Position numbers and translations under genes: made by a program
Part shown: one piece after another, positions 11,835 to 22,960 of the stretch
Layout: each line of letters starts with the position of its first letter
How positions within the stretch are numbered: position 1 is the stretch's first letter
The notes under the pieces: generated by a model
The model's input: the letters and a program-made list of their open reading frames with translations, nothing else
Databases searched by the model: none
What the model was told of the DNA's origin: nothing
Source: Choanephora cucurbitarum
Taxonomy: Eukaryota; Mucoromycota; Mucoromycetes; Mucorales; Choanephoraceae
DNA length: 64,000 bases
Direction of reading: 5' to 3'
NCBI GenBank assembly: GCA_025331435.1
Contig: JAIWNI010000008.1
Span: 1 to 64,000, forward strand

Positions 11835-11963
11835 ATGATCTCTCGTATTGCTCGTGCTGCTGTCGTCAAGAAGACTGCCTTCACCGTTGCTGCTGCTGGT
11901 GCTATCTACACTTATGCACAAGAATGCAAGAACGATGTTATTTACTTCACCAAGTCCAAGTAA
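11835..11963 (+). CDS. 42-aa mitochondrial-looking small protein
   Basis: Intronless 42-codon frame with good context: a TATA box 65 nt upstream, a CT-rich leader, an ACAAAATG start and codon use rich in GCC/GTC/AAG/TTC. The N-terminus MISRIARAAVVKKTAF is basic and amphipathic without acidic residues, followed by an Ala-rich hydrophobic stretch (TVAAAGAIYTYA) and a polar tail with one Cys (QECKNDVIYFTKSK). This fits a tiny mitochondrial inner-membrane protein, for instance a respiratory or ATP-synthase accessory subunit. I cannot assign a family. Too short for normal ORF calling. Confidence 0.6.
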   Translation: MISRIARAAVVKKTAFTVAAAGAIYTYAQECKNDVIYFTKSK

Positions 11964-13053
11964 ACAATGTACTCCTAATACAAAGCCTCTCTGCACTAGA
12001 AAGTGTATACACTACACTACATTAGAATTCCAAAAAAAAAATACTGTACCATAATCACTTCATTTAGACTTACTCTACTACATTAATCATAATAAAAAAA
12101 ATTTTTTGAACATATTCATGACATTTTCCCGTTTTATTCCATGATATTCTGATGGAAAAAATTTGAAAACTTGCCACGTTTTAGTGCAATTAAAGGTTTG
12201 TGTAATCAATCAACATAGTGTGTTCTATAAGCCTATGCATTCAATCTAAATGCGTGTTCTAGATTGCTTGTTGTATGATAAACAATCAATCGCACGATTT
12301 CGATATAAACATTGAATGAAAAGGGAAGAAAAAGGACCCGAGAAAATCAATCAATGACAAGCCGTGTCAGTCGGCTTTATTCTTGAGACAGACAGTAAGG
12401 ATGTTGTTATAACTCGTTTCACCTTGACTGTAGCCTCATCTATTTTAGCACGTTTTAGTGAATGAGATAATCATGAAGCTTAGAGGACAGAACAAATTAC
12501 GTTTGATGACAAACATTTTGCGTCTATTGCTTCTCAAAGTCGCTTAGTTTCATTACTTTACTGTGCAATTTTCAGAGTTTAGTCATCAACAGTCCAACAT
12601 AAAGTCAACATTTATTCTCTCTAATTTTTTTTTTGTAGAAACTTGTCATAAGGCAAAAAAAAAAAAAAGAAGTGAAGATAAGAAGCAATTCGATACTCCT
12701 CTCTTTTTTTCTTTTTTCTCTCAAGTTTGTCTTCTTATTGGACAGATATGCTTTTAAGCAAACAAAGGAGTAGATATAGGGTACACCAAATAACCCAGAA
12801 GGTGGGGGGGAGCGAGTTCATTTCCTCCCGTGCTTTTTCTCCCGAGGGGTTCACTCTCCCCTTTCTAATTTAAATGGCGCCATATTTTTCTCTTAGTTGC
12901 TAATAAGGCACACAAGAATACCCTTGTGCGTTTTCCTGTTTTTGAATTGAACAATGGAGCACTAAATTTGATACTGTCCTTCCATTTTTTTTCTCTCTCT
13001 TTTAATAAAAGCAGTTGTGACTAGTTAGATGAGGAAGAAATTCATTAGAGGAA

Positions 13054-13215
13054 TACAATAGTCGCTCGATTTAAGAGTATGCTTAATATAGGAGTCCCAT
13101 CCTTTCACTTAAAAATCGCTTCAAGCGCTAAAAGACCATTCAATCTAAAAGTATGTTGAATATAAGAGTGTATCTCTCAATGATATGAACACTCTTAAAT
13201 AAAGCGACTATTGTA
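13054..13215. mobile_element. MITE-like element, copy A
   Basis: 162-bp segment bounded by inverted repeats: left TACAATAGTCGCTCGATTTA and right (reverse complement) TACAATAGTCGCTTTATTTA, both continuing into AAGAGTG/AAGAGTA. The TA ends suggest a TA target duplication as in Tc1/mariner MITEs. Non-coding. Resembles the neighbour at 13255-13410. Confidence 0.6.
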
Positions 13216-13254
13216 CTATTCTTGTATGCGAATAAATATCTAGTCTCCCTGCAG

Positions 13255-13410
13255 TACAATAGTCGTTTGATTAAAGAGTGTTTAAGAGCATGTCATATAT
13301 AAGCGTGCAATCCCTAAGAATGAAAATCACTCGAAGCAAAAAAATGCTGTGTAGTACAAGAGTGACGGTTCTCAGAAACATGAACATTCTCAAACAAAGC
13401 AACTGCTGTA
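13255..13410. mobile_element. MITE-like element, copy B (diverged)
   Basis: 156-bp segment with ends TACAATAGTCGTTTGATTAA and (reverse complement) TACAGCAGTTGCTTTGTTTG. It shares internal words with copy A (AAGAGTG, ATGAACA-TCT) but with many substitutions, so it is an older or different subfamily member lying 39 bp downstream of copy A. Confidence 0.5.
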
Positions 13411-14412
13411 TGTCATAGCTTCTACTATGTATGATAACACAACACTTATGTGGTAATAAGGAAAGGTTGGATCTACCAAGGTTTAAGATAGAAAAAGAAA
13501 AGGTCAATTGAGCTTAATAGGCTTCACAGAAGTACCCAAAATGGGTTAGTCATCAAAAGTAATCATATCGTATACAAGTGAAGCTGAAGGCTTTTACTTC
13601 TCAATCCGGTTTATTCAACTTTAGTTTATTTGTGGTCAGAATAAGATAGGTACATAGTGAATATTGCAACAATAATAATAATAACTGGTTTGTCAATCAT
13701 ACAGAGTCATGTATCAGAATCGCTATCATTAGTTAAATCTCAATCATTTACTTAATGGCTAGTCTCATTACAGGATTTATGAACTGTCTAGTGTGGCCTC
13801 TAAAAGAATTTATTGGAAGAAAAGAAATATATGACTATAGTTTGCATTGTGAAAATAACATGCATTTGCATCAAAATGAAAGATAAAACACTCTTTTGTT
13901 GGATCAAAGCTCACTAAGTATCAAGAGACTGTAGAGAGATGAAAGCGAATGATGTCAGACAATAGTTAGCTGCATGACAGAATAAGCATCTATCACTATA
14001 TTTGCATTATGCACTAGCATAAACAACTCTTCTTTTTGATTTATTGTATCACATATAGTCAACATCTCCAAAAAAGAAATGATATCATGTCTGTGGCTGG
14101 TAAAGTAATATAAGCTTTAGCTTTCAATTATGTTGTCCAAGAAAAACAAAAGGGAGAGGCATTCAGTAGATACTACTCCAATAGTCTGTACTTGTGTCCA
14201 ACCATCACTGTGGCAGCTTTCATTCTTTAAGAAACTGGTTGTTGAGTCTGCATTTCTTATTCAATTATGGATAGTTAGCAAGACAATATTGTGTTGCATA
14301 TGAATTTATGTCACCCAATTCTGTATCTTGTTACTGAAAAAAAGGTCAGAATGACGATATGCTATTACCTTACATGGAAAGTATGACTTCATTGATTTTC
14401 CAATAGACAAAG

Positions 14413-14420
14413 TATAAATA
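14413..14420 (+). promoter_or_regulatory. TATA box of the CsbD-like gene
   Basis: TATAAATA 54 nt upstream of the ATG at 14474, followed by an A-rich leader; position and sequence are typical of a TATA element in an inducible fungal gene. Confidence 0.55.
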
Positions 14421-14473
14421 AAGCCAAAAGTTAGATGAGATGAGACCATCAAAATCAAATTAAATCAAGAAAC

Positions 14474-14843
14474 ATGTCTACTAACAACGCTGCTCCCTCT
14501 CGCTCTGAAGCCAAGAAAGACCAATTCGTTGGTAACGTAAAGGAAACCGCTGGTAACTTGGTGGGCAATGAACGTCTACAAGCTGAAGGCAAGACTCAAC
14601 ATGGTCAAGGTCAAGCTAATGAAGCTGCTGCTAACATCATTGGTTATGGTAAGTTTTTGATTTAAAGAAGAGGAATGATTTGGAAACTGATGGAGTGTGT
14701 ATCCTATAGCCCAAGGATTGAAAGATCAAGTCACAGGTGCTGTTCAAGGTGCTGTTCACTCTCTTACTGGCAACACCACAAGCGAAACTTCTGATAAAGT
14801 GCAACAAAAGAAGGGTGAAGCTCAAAAGGAATTCAACTCTTAA
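14474..14843 (+). CDS. CsbD-like stress-response protein
   Basis: 102-aa hydrophilic protein from two exons (14474-14648, 14710-14843). The CsbD/YjbJ core is evident: SEAKKDQFVGNVKETAGNL followed by GNERLQAEGKTQHGQGQANEA. A second, degenerate half after the intron (GLKDQVTGAVQGAVHSLTGN) resembles fungal members that repeat the motif. It contains no Cys or Trp and has the Gly/Gln/Lys-rich composition of stress-induced disordered proteins. Fungal relatives are often induced in stationary phase or stress; the biochemical role is unknown. Confidence 0.88.
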
Positions 14844-15433
14844 AACTCTTATTAAATCATACCATGAACAAACTTTTTTTTTTACTTATCTTTTCTACTC
14901 TAATAACTAATGCATGAAAAATAAACTGAATTATGCCAAACGAATCTATCATGTATCTTGTATAATGAACATTTACAGTAATCTCATGCACTTCAAATGG
15001 CTGTGTATTTCTTGCTTTTGATACCTTTTCATAAGATAAAGAAAGAAAAAGGGGGAAAACCTTAACACAAGGCACACTTTCCCAAGAGGAAATGCTGCTT
15101 AAGTAAGCAGAAAAAAAAGAAAATCTTGATCATGTTATCATAATCAAATAGACAAAGTCTTTCTTTTCTTCTCCTTTAGAGAATGTTTCATGTCATCTAG
15201 ACTTTGACTTTTCTTAAGCATTATGAATATCAGTTTATACTTCTTGGTGTATGATGTCATGCATTTTTATTCAATTCAAGTCTAGATTGATAACGCAAAG
15301 ATTCCTTCACCCCTCCTCTCCTCTCTTCAACCTCTCCATGACAGCTATAAAGAAGTTTCCGACCAGACTGATCCTATCTATATTTTTTTAGAGGCTTTAT
15401 TTTCGTCATGGTATCCTTCACATATATCAAAAC
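14844..15433. other. Intergenic, convergent 3' ends
   Basis: 590 bp between the stops of the CsbD-like and F-box genes. AATAAA-like words occur near 14850 and 14920. No gene recognised. Confidence 0.4.
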
Positions 15434-16210
15434 TTATCGAGATTGAAAGAGTTCGAGTAAAGTGGGTATAGTCAAAGCCAATCGCTCCACCATAAAATAT
15501 CCACAAGTAGGATCTGGATACACTGGGACATAGTAAGGCGAATTCAAACTGTGTTTTGTCTGATTCTTTGGTGTCTGTCTCAGATAATGAGACGGTAAGG
15601 CAGGCCGTTTGACTGATGTTTCTTTTGTTGATATGTCCATTGACTTTATGTTGCACTGGATTGTTTCAGTATGGATTGCATTGTGCTGAGGAATAAGGCA
15701 TGAATCCAGAATACAGCCTGATTGATGCAGAGTCCACTCTTGGGACTGAATGTGAGCATATTCACTAGCACCAGAAAATGTACCTGCCCTTGTCGGTGGA
15801 AAGCTCTTTCGAATATCCCACAATGAAACCAATACCTTTTGTTGATCATATTGAGGGTCATGCGGTTGAATGACAAGCTTACCATGAGACACATAAGCAT
15901 CTTTCACTCTGAAATAATGAGATGCGCCTGAGAAGTCAGGTAATGTCCATACAAGCTGATGTATAGGATCAAAACAAGCAAAATACAAAGATAAATAAGA
16001 CTCATTTCGCTTGTTTGCCGTCATCGCAGCCAATTCATGGAGATTGGTGGAGACTAGATTCAATAGAGGTTTTGTCTTTGAACATCGTAGCTTGTGTACC
16101 AATGCTTCATTCACAATGGCCCTATCAAACACTTGATATAGTGCTTCAAATGAAGAGAGGGATAGGTAACTGAATATCTCTAAAAGCACTTCTAATGGTA
16201 ATCTATCCAT
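15434..16210 (-). CDS. F-box protein
   Basis: 258-aa intronless protein starting at MDRLPLEVLLEIFSYLSL, a textbook F-box beginning (residues 1 to about 40) that would bind Skp1 in an SCF ubiquitin ligase. I start at this Met, not the longer frame upstream (to 16285), whose Phe/Ile-rich lead is poly-T/A derived. The rest has no recognised substrate-binding repeats; it contains FACFDPIHQLVWTLPDF, which resembles the post-F-box region of some fungal F-box proteins, and ends in a Pro/Tyr-containing tail (SPYYVPVYPDPTCGYF). Target unknown. Confidence 0.72.
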   Translation of the reverse strand: MDRLPLEVLLEIFSYLSLSSFEALYQVFDRAIVNEALVHKLRCSKTKPLLNLVSTNLHELAAMTANKRNESYLSLYFACFDPIHQLVWTLPDFSGASHYFRVKDAYVSHGKLVIQPHDPQYDQQKVLVSLWDIRKSFPPTRAGTFSGASEYAHIQSQEWTLHQSGCILDSCLIPQHNAIHTETIQCNIKSMDISTKETSVKRPALPSHYLRQTPKNQTKHSLNSPYYVPVYPDPTCGYFMVERLALTIPTLLELFQSR

Positions 16211-16327
16211 TCGGTTGTTTGTATCTATGGAAATAAAGAAGAAAAAAATAGAAAAAAAAGCACAGATAAGGATTTTTCCCCGCATTTTTATTTCTCACGA
16301 AAAAGAAAAAATCATCGGTGAAACAAA

Positions 16328-17094
16328 TTATTGAGTCGCTTTCTTTTCATGCTCAAGTGCTGTGATATGTGTTTCTAGATTGGTCAGGATATGATCCCAT
16401 TGAATAAATATTTCTGATAATGTGTTGATCTATAAAGAAAGAAATGTTGTCAATACACTGAATGTATGTATATAGCATTCACTTACTGTGCCATTGTAAC
16501 GCTCCATGAACTGAGATATTTGCCTTGTCAAGTCATTCAATTCTTTCACTTGGTCTGCATGAGTTACTTCTAAAGGAGCAAGTTTAGGTCCTAGCGTTTC
16601 AATTACTAGATTTTTAAAAAAACGGTTGAGTGAGTATGATACAAAGGACTTTCTTTATTTTCTTTACCATCAAAGTCTGTTCCATTCACTACATATTCTA
16701 GATCTTTCACTTGTTTTACTTCTTGGGCAAATTTCTCTAGATCCTCTTGAGCCGCCAGTAACAGTTCTAGCTTTACATCGGGTGCAAGTGTCTCTCGTTC
16801 TAGATTGTATGTGGAGGAGTTTGGATTCAGTAGTTTGGCATGACCATCGTCTAATAAGAAAGAAAGTCAGTTTCTCAAGGACCATGGTCAGATGAAGCTT
16901 TAGGAAAACTGACATTTAGCAACAAACTCTTTTACAGGTTTATTATTTTTATAAACACTGTTCAACTCCTTTTGAATGGCGTCTAGTCTTTTATAAATGG
17001 AATCGCTTGTAGCCTTGGTAAGCTGATGACTTTGCTGTCCAACCAAGATGTGTTCTAAGTGTCTCAATCGTGACTCAAAACCATATTCGTCCAT
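16328..17094 (-). CDS. Dynactin subunit 3 (p22/p24)-like
   Basis: Four-exon gene for a mostly helical coiled-coil protein of about 190 aa. The N-terminus (RLRHLEHILVG, then RLDAIQKELNSVYKNNKPVKEFVAKY) and the C-terminal INTLSEIFIQWDHILTNLE correspond to metazoan DCTN3 (its LSKQFVQWDELLCQLE-type end). Introns: about 16917-16855 (donor GTCAGT), about 16668-16608 and 16486-16430. DCTN3 is part of the dynactin shoulder that links dynein to cargo. Identification rests on the C-terminal motif and overall architecture, so it is probable rather than certain. Confidence 0.7.
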
Positions 17095-17645
17095 AATGAA
17101 GTTACTGTCTGCTTATGAAAAAGAGAGAGAGAAAAAAAATGAAAGAAAAAGACGTCGTTGTATGACAAAGGGGAACGGCACAAACTCCGGACCCTCTCTT
17201 CTAAACTTGACTTCAAGTCTTTTATCTGCCTGTGTTTACAGTTGATGGTGTCACTTGCATGTTCATTCACTGATGGTACAGTGAGTCTTTATCATGCTCT
17301 ACAAGATAACAATATTCACTTTGTTTGACTAAGAAATCTGTCTCATCTCGGTTAGAGGAAACCCTCCTCCTTCTATATTCTCTCATACAATGTTCCTTGA
17401 TCATCAAATGCACTTAAAAGGAAAAAGGTGCGTTTCAAAAAAAATAGAGTTACAATAGATGGCTTTATTTATCATGTTGAGGCATTAGAATAAATTCAAC
17501 GTTAGTTTTCTTTCTCTTTAGAGGGAAGGGGATCACTGTACAGAAGGAGAGATTAAAGAAAGAAGATGTGTATGTGTATGTATGCGTAAAGAAGGATGCT
17601 GAATGTTATGTATAAAGTATGCAGAATGTCGAAATGAAGTGTTGC
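17095..17645. other. Intergenic, dynactin promoter side
   Basis: 551 bp: the upstream region of the dynactin-like gene and the trailer of the RING gene. It contains an AGAGAGAG/AAAAGA tract near 17120-17150. No gene seen. Confidence 0.4.
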
Positions 17646-18747
17646 TTAAGGCTCTATCAGTCGTGCCTTTTCTATTTTCTCTTCGTCATAAGAGAACGTA
17701 ATATCGCGTTTACAGATAGGACACTAACATATAATCAGTAAAACGAGATAAGCAGTTGATTGAGCATACTTACAAATTTCTTTTGTGTTGTTAGCCAAGC
17801 GTCAACACAAGTTGTATGAAAATCATGGTGACACGGTAACACCCGTAATTGCTCACCAGTTGCATACGCCTCTAAGCAGATGGCGCATTCATCAGCCTCA
17901 TTTTCTTTCAGTTTCTTCAGGTCAAATGATTTAATGTCTAGTTTAGATACAAAGCCAACAGGTGCTACTTGTTGTCTTTTTCTCTGTTTTCGCCTTAATT
18001 GCCAGACAATATAGACGATAATCATGATAATGCTTGGTGAGATAAAGATCATCATCAGTATGTCCAACAAAGGCCTAATAGAATAGGTTGATAAACCATC
18101 TTTTTCTCTGTCTAACAGGATATTACCAAGTGATGAAATGATCCAACTGTAACACTATCATCATAGGTGTATCCACAATCTTTGATAGATAGAGTAACGT
18201 TTTGTACTCATGTTTCGCTAAGAATACGCTTGGTATGTTGATATCAGATGTATCACCTAGGTGAAATAAATACAATAGAGAGGAGAATAAGGTTTTTTTT
18301 TTAAAAAAGGAGAGAAGATTAATCATCTCTTACCTGGTGCATACATGGTGATCCAACCTGATTGATGGTCCGGATCGCCAATAGCCACAGCAATCGCGCC
18401 AGATTCTTGCATATTTCTTACTTTGGTGACGAATGAACATCCACCTCGTTTGACGAGAGCAATCCAATCGTTACATGGTGCTTCTACTTTCCTACAGCCT
18501 GTAGGGTCAGACTTGGGTTCAACAAGAAACCCAAACTTTCCATTCTCCGATAGCCGAGGTCCAAAAGAGGCAATACGGTCAGCGTATGTCTGATTTGTTG
18601 CCTACAGGGTAAATTAAATTCGGGGATTATAAGTCGAAATGAGCATGAATAAAAGATATCTTCTCATACAATCACAAGCATGGAGGCGCGCACTCTGCAT
18701 AGAATTGAACTTCCAACTAAAAGCGAATAAATCCAATTCAATCTCAT
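17646..18747 (-). CDS. PA-TM-RING E3 ubiquitin ligase
   Basis: Membrane RING ligase of the RNF13/RNF167 (PA-TM-RING) type. Exon 1 encodes a signal peptide ([21 protein letters not shown]; start at 18747). A protease-associated domain follows (PSENGKFG-type region through [24 protein letters not shown] and [12 protein letters not shown]), then a transmembrane helix ([19 protein letters not shown]) and a basic stop-transfer segment. The C-terminal RING-H2 is CAICLEAY...[16 protein letters not shown], completed in the last exon by CPICKRDI, so all eight zinc ligands are present. PA-TM-RING proteins act on endosomal and vacuolar membranes. Five exons; the poly-A-rich region upstream (18770-18900) is the promoter. 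Confidence 0.9.
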
Positions 18748-20882
18748 CTTTTGAATTAGGAAAGAAAAGCAAAGAAAGAAAGAAAAAAAATAAAAGAGAG
18801 AGAGAAAAAGAGCGAAATTAAAAAAAGGGAAACTTACTTGTTTGTAGCTTACTTTTGAAAAAACAAAAATAACCCAAAAAAAGACCGTTTATAGTAATTA
18901 TTAAGATTTGAAATTTATAGGCGTTAAAAATAGAGTGTTTGAAAGGTAAAAAAGCGGTTTTTTTTTTTTGAAATTTCAATCTACTTGAATTGTTAATAAT
19001 CTGACGCTTCAGTGATCAGACTTAAAAAAAATAGTAAAGAAAGGGAAAGGAGGGAGGGATAGGAGAAAGGAATTTTCTTAAAATATAAAAGTTATTTAAG
19101 AGAAACAGCTAGGGGACTTTAAGTATTCCTTAAGCATCATTTTCCCTTACTTTCTAAAGGCTGAGCGCGGGCTTGGATTGACACAGCCATATTTTCTTTA
19201 AAACTTTAATGTACTCGAGGATGAAGATCTAATGTTTGTAATTTAGGTGATTCATTTATTTTGAAGATCAAGCGCCTTTAGAAAACAACTCTGAAAAATC
19301 AATGTGGAGGCATGAAATTAGGATGTATCAAGAAAACACAGTCTATTTTTATCTTGAATGGATAACCGCGCAGAGAAACAACGTAAATGACTGATGACAT
19401 AAAGCAGATTTAGATGCACTGCTTCAAATGTAATATAGCAGCATATACTATAAGGCTTAAATGAGGTTTCAATGATGACCATATCTATGCTCAAGTGATC
19501 TTGGAGTTCTGGAATGCTTGGCTTACCACAAGTATTGACATTTAATGCTTGTTTTGCTTTTCTTGAGACACATATATTAGACTCAATTGGGCTGTTGGTC
19601 TGCTGTCATCTATATGGCGACAAACATGATTAGGGCTGAATGCTGGGTATCCTAAGCACTTTCTTTTACCCTTCTCACAAAGAAACTGTCAACCAATGGT
19701 TATTCTATATATAGACTGATCAGATACTAGTGTGACATATAAACAAGACAAAATCAAAGTCTATTTCATCACTATCCTCTTCCTTTGTTTCTCTGGAAAA
19801 TCATCAGTTTTTGGAACTTAGGAATGCAGCAACCATTTTCATGGTACCTCCTGGATTTCTAACCATTTGGACGACTTGCGTGTGTTATATCAAAGCTGGT
19901 CCAAGTTAGTTTTGTACTTGTTTGTGTTTAGGCCAGTCAATTCAAAAAGTACATTCTGTGCCCTGTATAGTGTCAAAGAATACATACAAACATTTACTAC
20001 TGCTACTATTGCGAAAAAGAGTATATATATATGTGTGTGTGTGTGTGCGATTATAGATATTCAACAATTAGTCTCTTTTATGCCTATTCAATGCGTTGTC
20101 ATGTAGTGTTTCTTTATCTCCAAAACTATGATCTTAGCTGCTCAGATATATGTACATTGGTATTGTTCATTTAATTTAATTGTATTTATACTGATAACTT
20201 ACCATTCGAAAGCAGATTTCAGTGATAAAGTTGCTGGCCTTTGATTTCAAGATAGCTATAGAAAGGTGTGTAAAGGCCTTTGCTTTTCACTCTCACAATA
20301 TAAAAGTTCTTGAAGCATCCCTTGACATTGATTTAACTCTTCTCCTTTTTAAAGAGACTCTCATCTGAAAGAAACACTAAATGCAAGCTTATTTCCTTAC
20401 CAAGTATGTTGAATTCAACATCATTCACGCCTATTCAAGCTGAAGATGAAAAAAAAAGCTTTAAGTGAATTAAATGCAAACAATTTACTTAAATAAGAAT
20501 GGACTATTTAAGAAAATCACTAAGGATAATAAGCCCTTCTCTTTGCTATTAGCAGGAAACTGATAATTTGGCAACACTTCTTATTTGGACAAATTGAATG
20601 CAGTGTTTCTTTCAAACAGAAAAAGTTGTAAATTAGGGGTTTAAAAAATTATTTATTTTTGGTGTAGAGTGACAAAGTGCTTTCTTTTCTTTTTCTTTCA
20701 TCATATTCTCCCTTTTTCTTTTTTCTTCTTTTTTTTATTTATCTCCACTCATTATCAGCTTTTATAAAGGTAACTTCTTTACTTCTTAAAGCCTATGAGT
20801 TTATTCACTTCTTTATCACACAAAAAACAGGCCTCTTCTTTTTTTTTTGTTTGTTTGTTTATAACGCCTCTATTTATAAAAT
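18748..20882. other. 2.1-kb divergent intergenic region
   Basis: Separates the RING ligase and the kinase, which are divergently transcribed. Holds an (AT)n(GT)n microsatellite at about 20020-20048 and CT-rich leader DNA from 20680. No frame shows protein-family character. Confidence 0.45.
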
Positions 20883-22883
20883 ATGCTCAAGAGAAGAGCA
20901 AGTGAGAACCCAACTACACTCAAACCGCCACAGGAAATCGTATTGGGATCCCATTATTATCATGACGTTCTCACAACAACTACGCTAGTCAAAACCTATG
21001 ACACAGAAACAGGCAACAAACTTATCAACAATTTCATGATTCTACAGGAAATTGGTAGAGGTGTACATGGAAAAGTCAAATTAGCACAAGATACTTTTAC
21101 TGGTGAACTAGTTGTACGTAAGCACACACTTCTTTGGTTGTCATTGTTATTTTCTTAAACAACAATGATAATGATAACCAGCCAAATGCATATAAGACTA
21201 TGTTGTCTGCGTATGATTTATAATGCGTATTTTGTTTTTGGCTGTGTTATAAAAAAGAAGAAAAAGAAAAAATAACATACGATTTTTAACTCAGCATAAT
21301 ACAATAGGCAATTAAAATCGTGGATAAGAAGAACAGAAGAAGGCAAATGGGCTATAGCCTTTTAAGAGGAAGTCAAGCACAAGGATCGGAACCGGCCTCA
21401 AAAGAAAACGAAGATAAAATCAGACGAGAAATAGCCATTTTATCAAAATGTTACCATCCTAATGTAGTCCGACTATATGAAGTCATTGACGATCCCACCA
21501 GTCGAAAGATCTATATGGCACTTGAATACACAGCAAATGGAGAAATCGAATGGAGAGACGAAAACGAGAAACCTATCATGACAGTGCAGGATGCCAGACG
21601 CATTTTCAGAGATATTGTGTGTGGGTTGGACTATTTGCATTATCAGGGTATTATTCATCGCGATATCAAACCAGCCAATTTGCTGTTATCGCATGACGGT
21701 ATAGCCAAAATATCAGATTTCGGTGTGTCTTACTACAATGACTTGCTGGCTGTCAACAATGCATCACTATTGGAAGCAGCAGAAGAAAAGGTGATTCAAA
21801 AAATAGATCGGGAACTTGCCGAGACAGCAGGTACACCTGCCTTTTTTGCACCCGAACTCTGTTGTGCTGGTGAGACAACTTCCATTTCAACCAGTTCTTC
21901 TATCAGCTCCACTAAAAAACTTCGCATATCGAAAGCAGTAGACGTGTGGGCACTCGGTGTGACACTGTATTGCTTTATCTTTGGCCAATGTCCCTTTGTG
22001 GCTGCTACTGAATTCGAATTATTTGATACCATACCTACTCAACCATTGACATTTCCTTCAGGATTTGATCTTGATCCAGAACTTCAAGATTTACTTGAAA
22101 AGTTACTTGTCAAAAATCCACATGATCGAATCACATTAGATCAAGTCAAGGTAAAGAGATGAGGTTTTTTTTAAAAAAAAAGAGCATGTGTGATAACCTT
22201 TGATATAGGTTCATCCTTGGGTCATTCGAGATTTAAGTAATAGGCAAGAATGGCTTATCAGATCAGATCCTCGACATTATCTTATAGAGAAACCACAAGA
22301 ATTTGAAACGACAGAAAGCGTAGGTCTCATGGAACGATTACGCCAGTCTATTCGCAAATTGTCTTTTTCGTTTGGTTCAAATAATCGCCGTAGATCCTCA
22401 AAACAATTTTCATCACCACGTCATCTATCTTATCAATCCCCTCATCATCACACCATGCATCGTCACTCACAACCTATCATGAGCAAACAACCCTCTTATT
22501 CTAAATCATTACTACCGCACACCACTAACTCTGTTACACCTACCGTCTCATTATCTACAGGACATACCTTAATTCTTAATTCTGGACTTCATTCGAGTAT
22601 TATACCATCTCCTTCTTCGCCTACAACTATACAACCAGCTCCATTGCAGTCTATATCCTATTTATCCGAAGATGATTCGTCTTCGTCTATCATTGATGAG
22701 GAAGATGAAGAATACCACTTACATATAGAGCCTGAGGGTAGACAATCCACGTCATCAAGGCGCCCCGATATCAGTAGGCGTGTGTCATCTTCTTCATCTT
22801 CTTCTGGTATTGCCTTTGGTACAAGATATCGAAACCAAATGACACAATTGACACCTTTAGAAGTAATGGCCAACAAACAATAG
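20883..22883 (+). CDS. CaMKK/Ssp1-Sak1-type protein kinase
   Basis: 582-aa Ser/Thr kinase from three exons (20883-21113, 21308-22150, 22209-22883). The lead into the domain, VKTYDTETGNKLINNFMILQEIG, and the glycine loop IGRGVHGKVKLA are typical of CaMKK and yeast SNF1-activating kinases (Sak1/Tos3/Elm1, fission yeast Ssp1). Catalytic parts are intact: AIKIVDK (the VAIK Lys), the RP-type insert replaced by a short Ser/Gly segment, HRDIKPANLL, SDFGVS, GTPAFFAPE and VDVWALGVTLYCFIFG. The domain ends with VHPWV. The C-terminal 180 residues are Ser/His/Pro-rich and probably disordered. Expected role: activating AMPK/Snf1 or CaMK in nutrient and stress signalling. An upstream CT-rich leader is present. 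Confidence 0.88.
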
Positions 22884-22960
22884 AACATAGTTTTTTTTTT
22901 TGAAAAAAAAAATAATCTATCCTTTTATTACTTTATGTACATTTCTTTTCCCTTTCTTCT

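Larger units (their letters stand above)
11964..14473. other. Gene-poor 2.5 kb with two MITE-like elements
   Basis: No convincing coding frame. Notable contents are two short inverted-repeat elements (13054-13215 and 13255-13410) and a G/C-rich patch (12800-12870) in otherwise AT-rich DNA. Confidence 0.5.

Noticed and set aside
12800..12870. G/C-rich patch with a possible hairpin
   Set aside because: The arms GGGGGAGCGAG and GGTTCACTCTCCCC pair too poorly to call a structured RNA.
16211..16285. N-terminal extension of the F-box protein as a signal peptide
   Set aside because: The Phe/Ile-rich lead comes from poly-T/A sequence, and the F-box normally starts at or near the Met at 16210.
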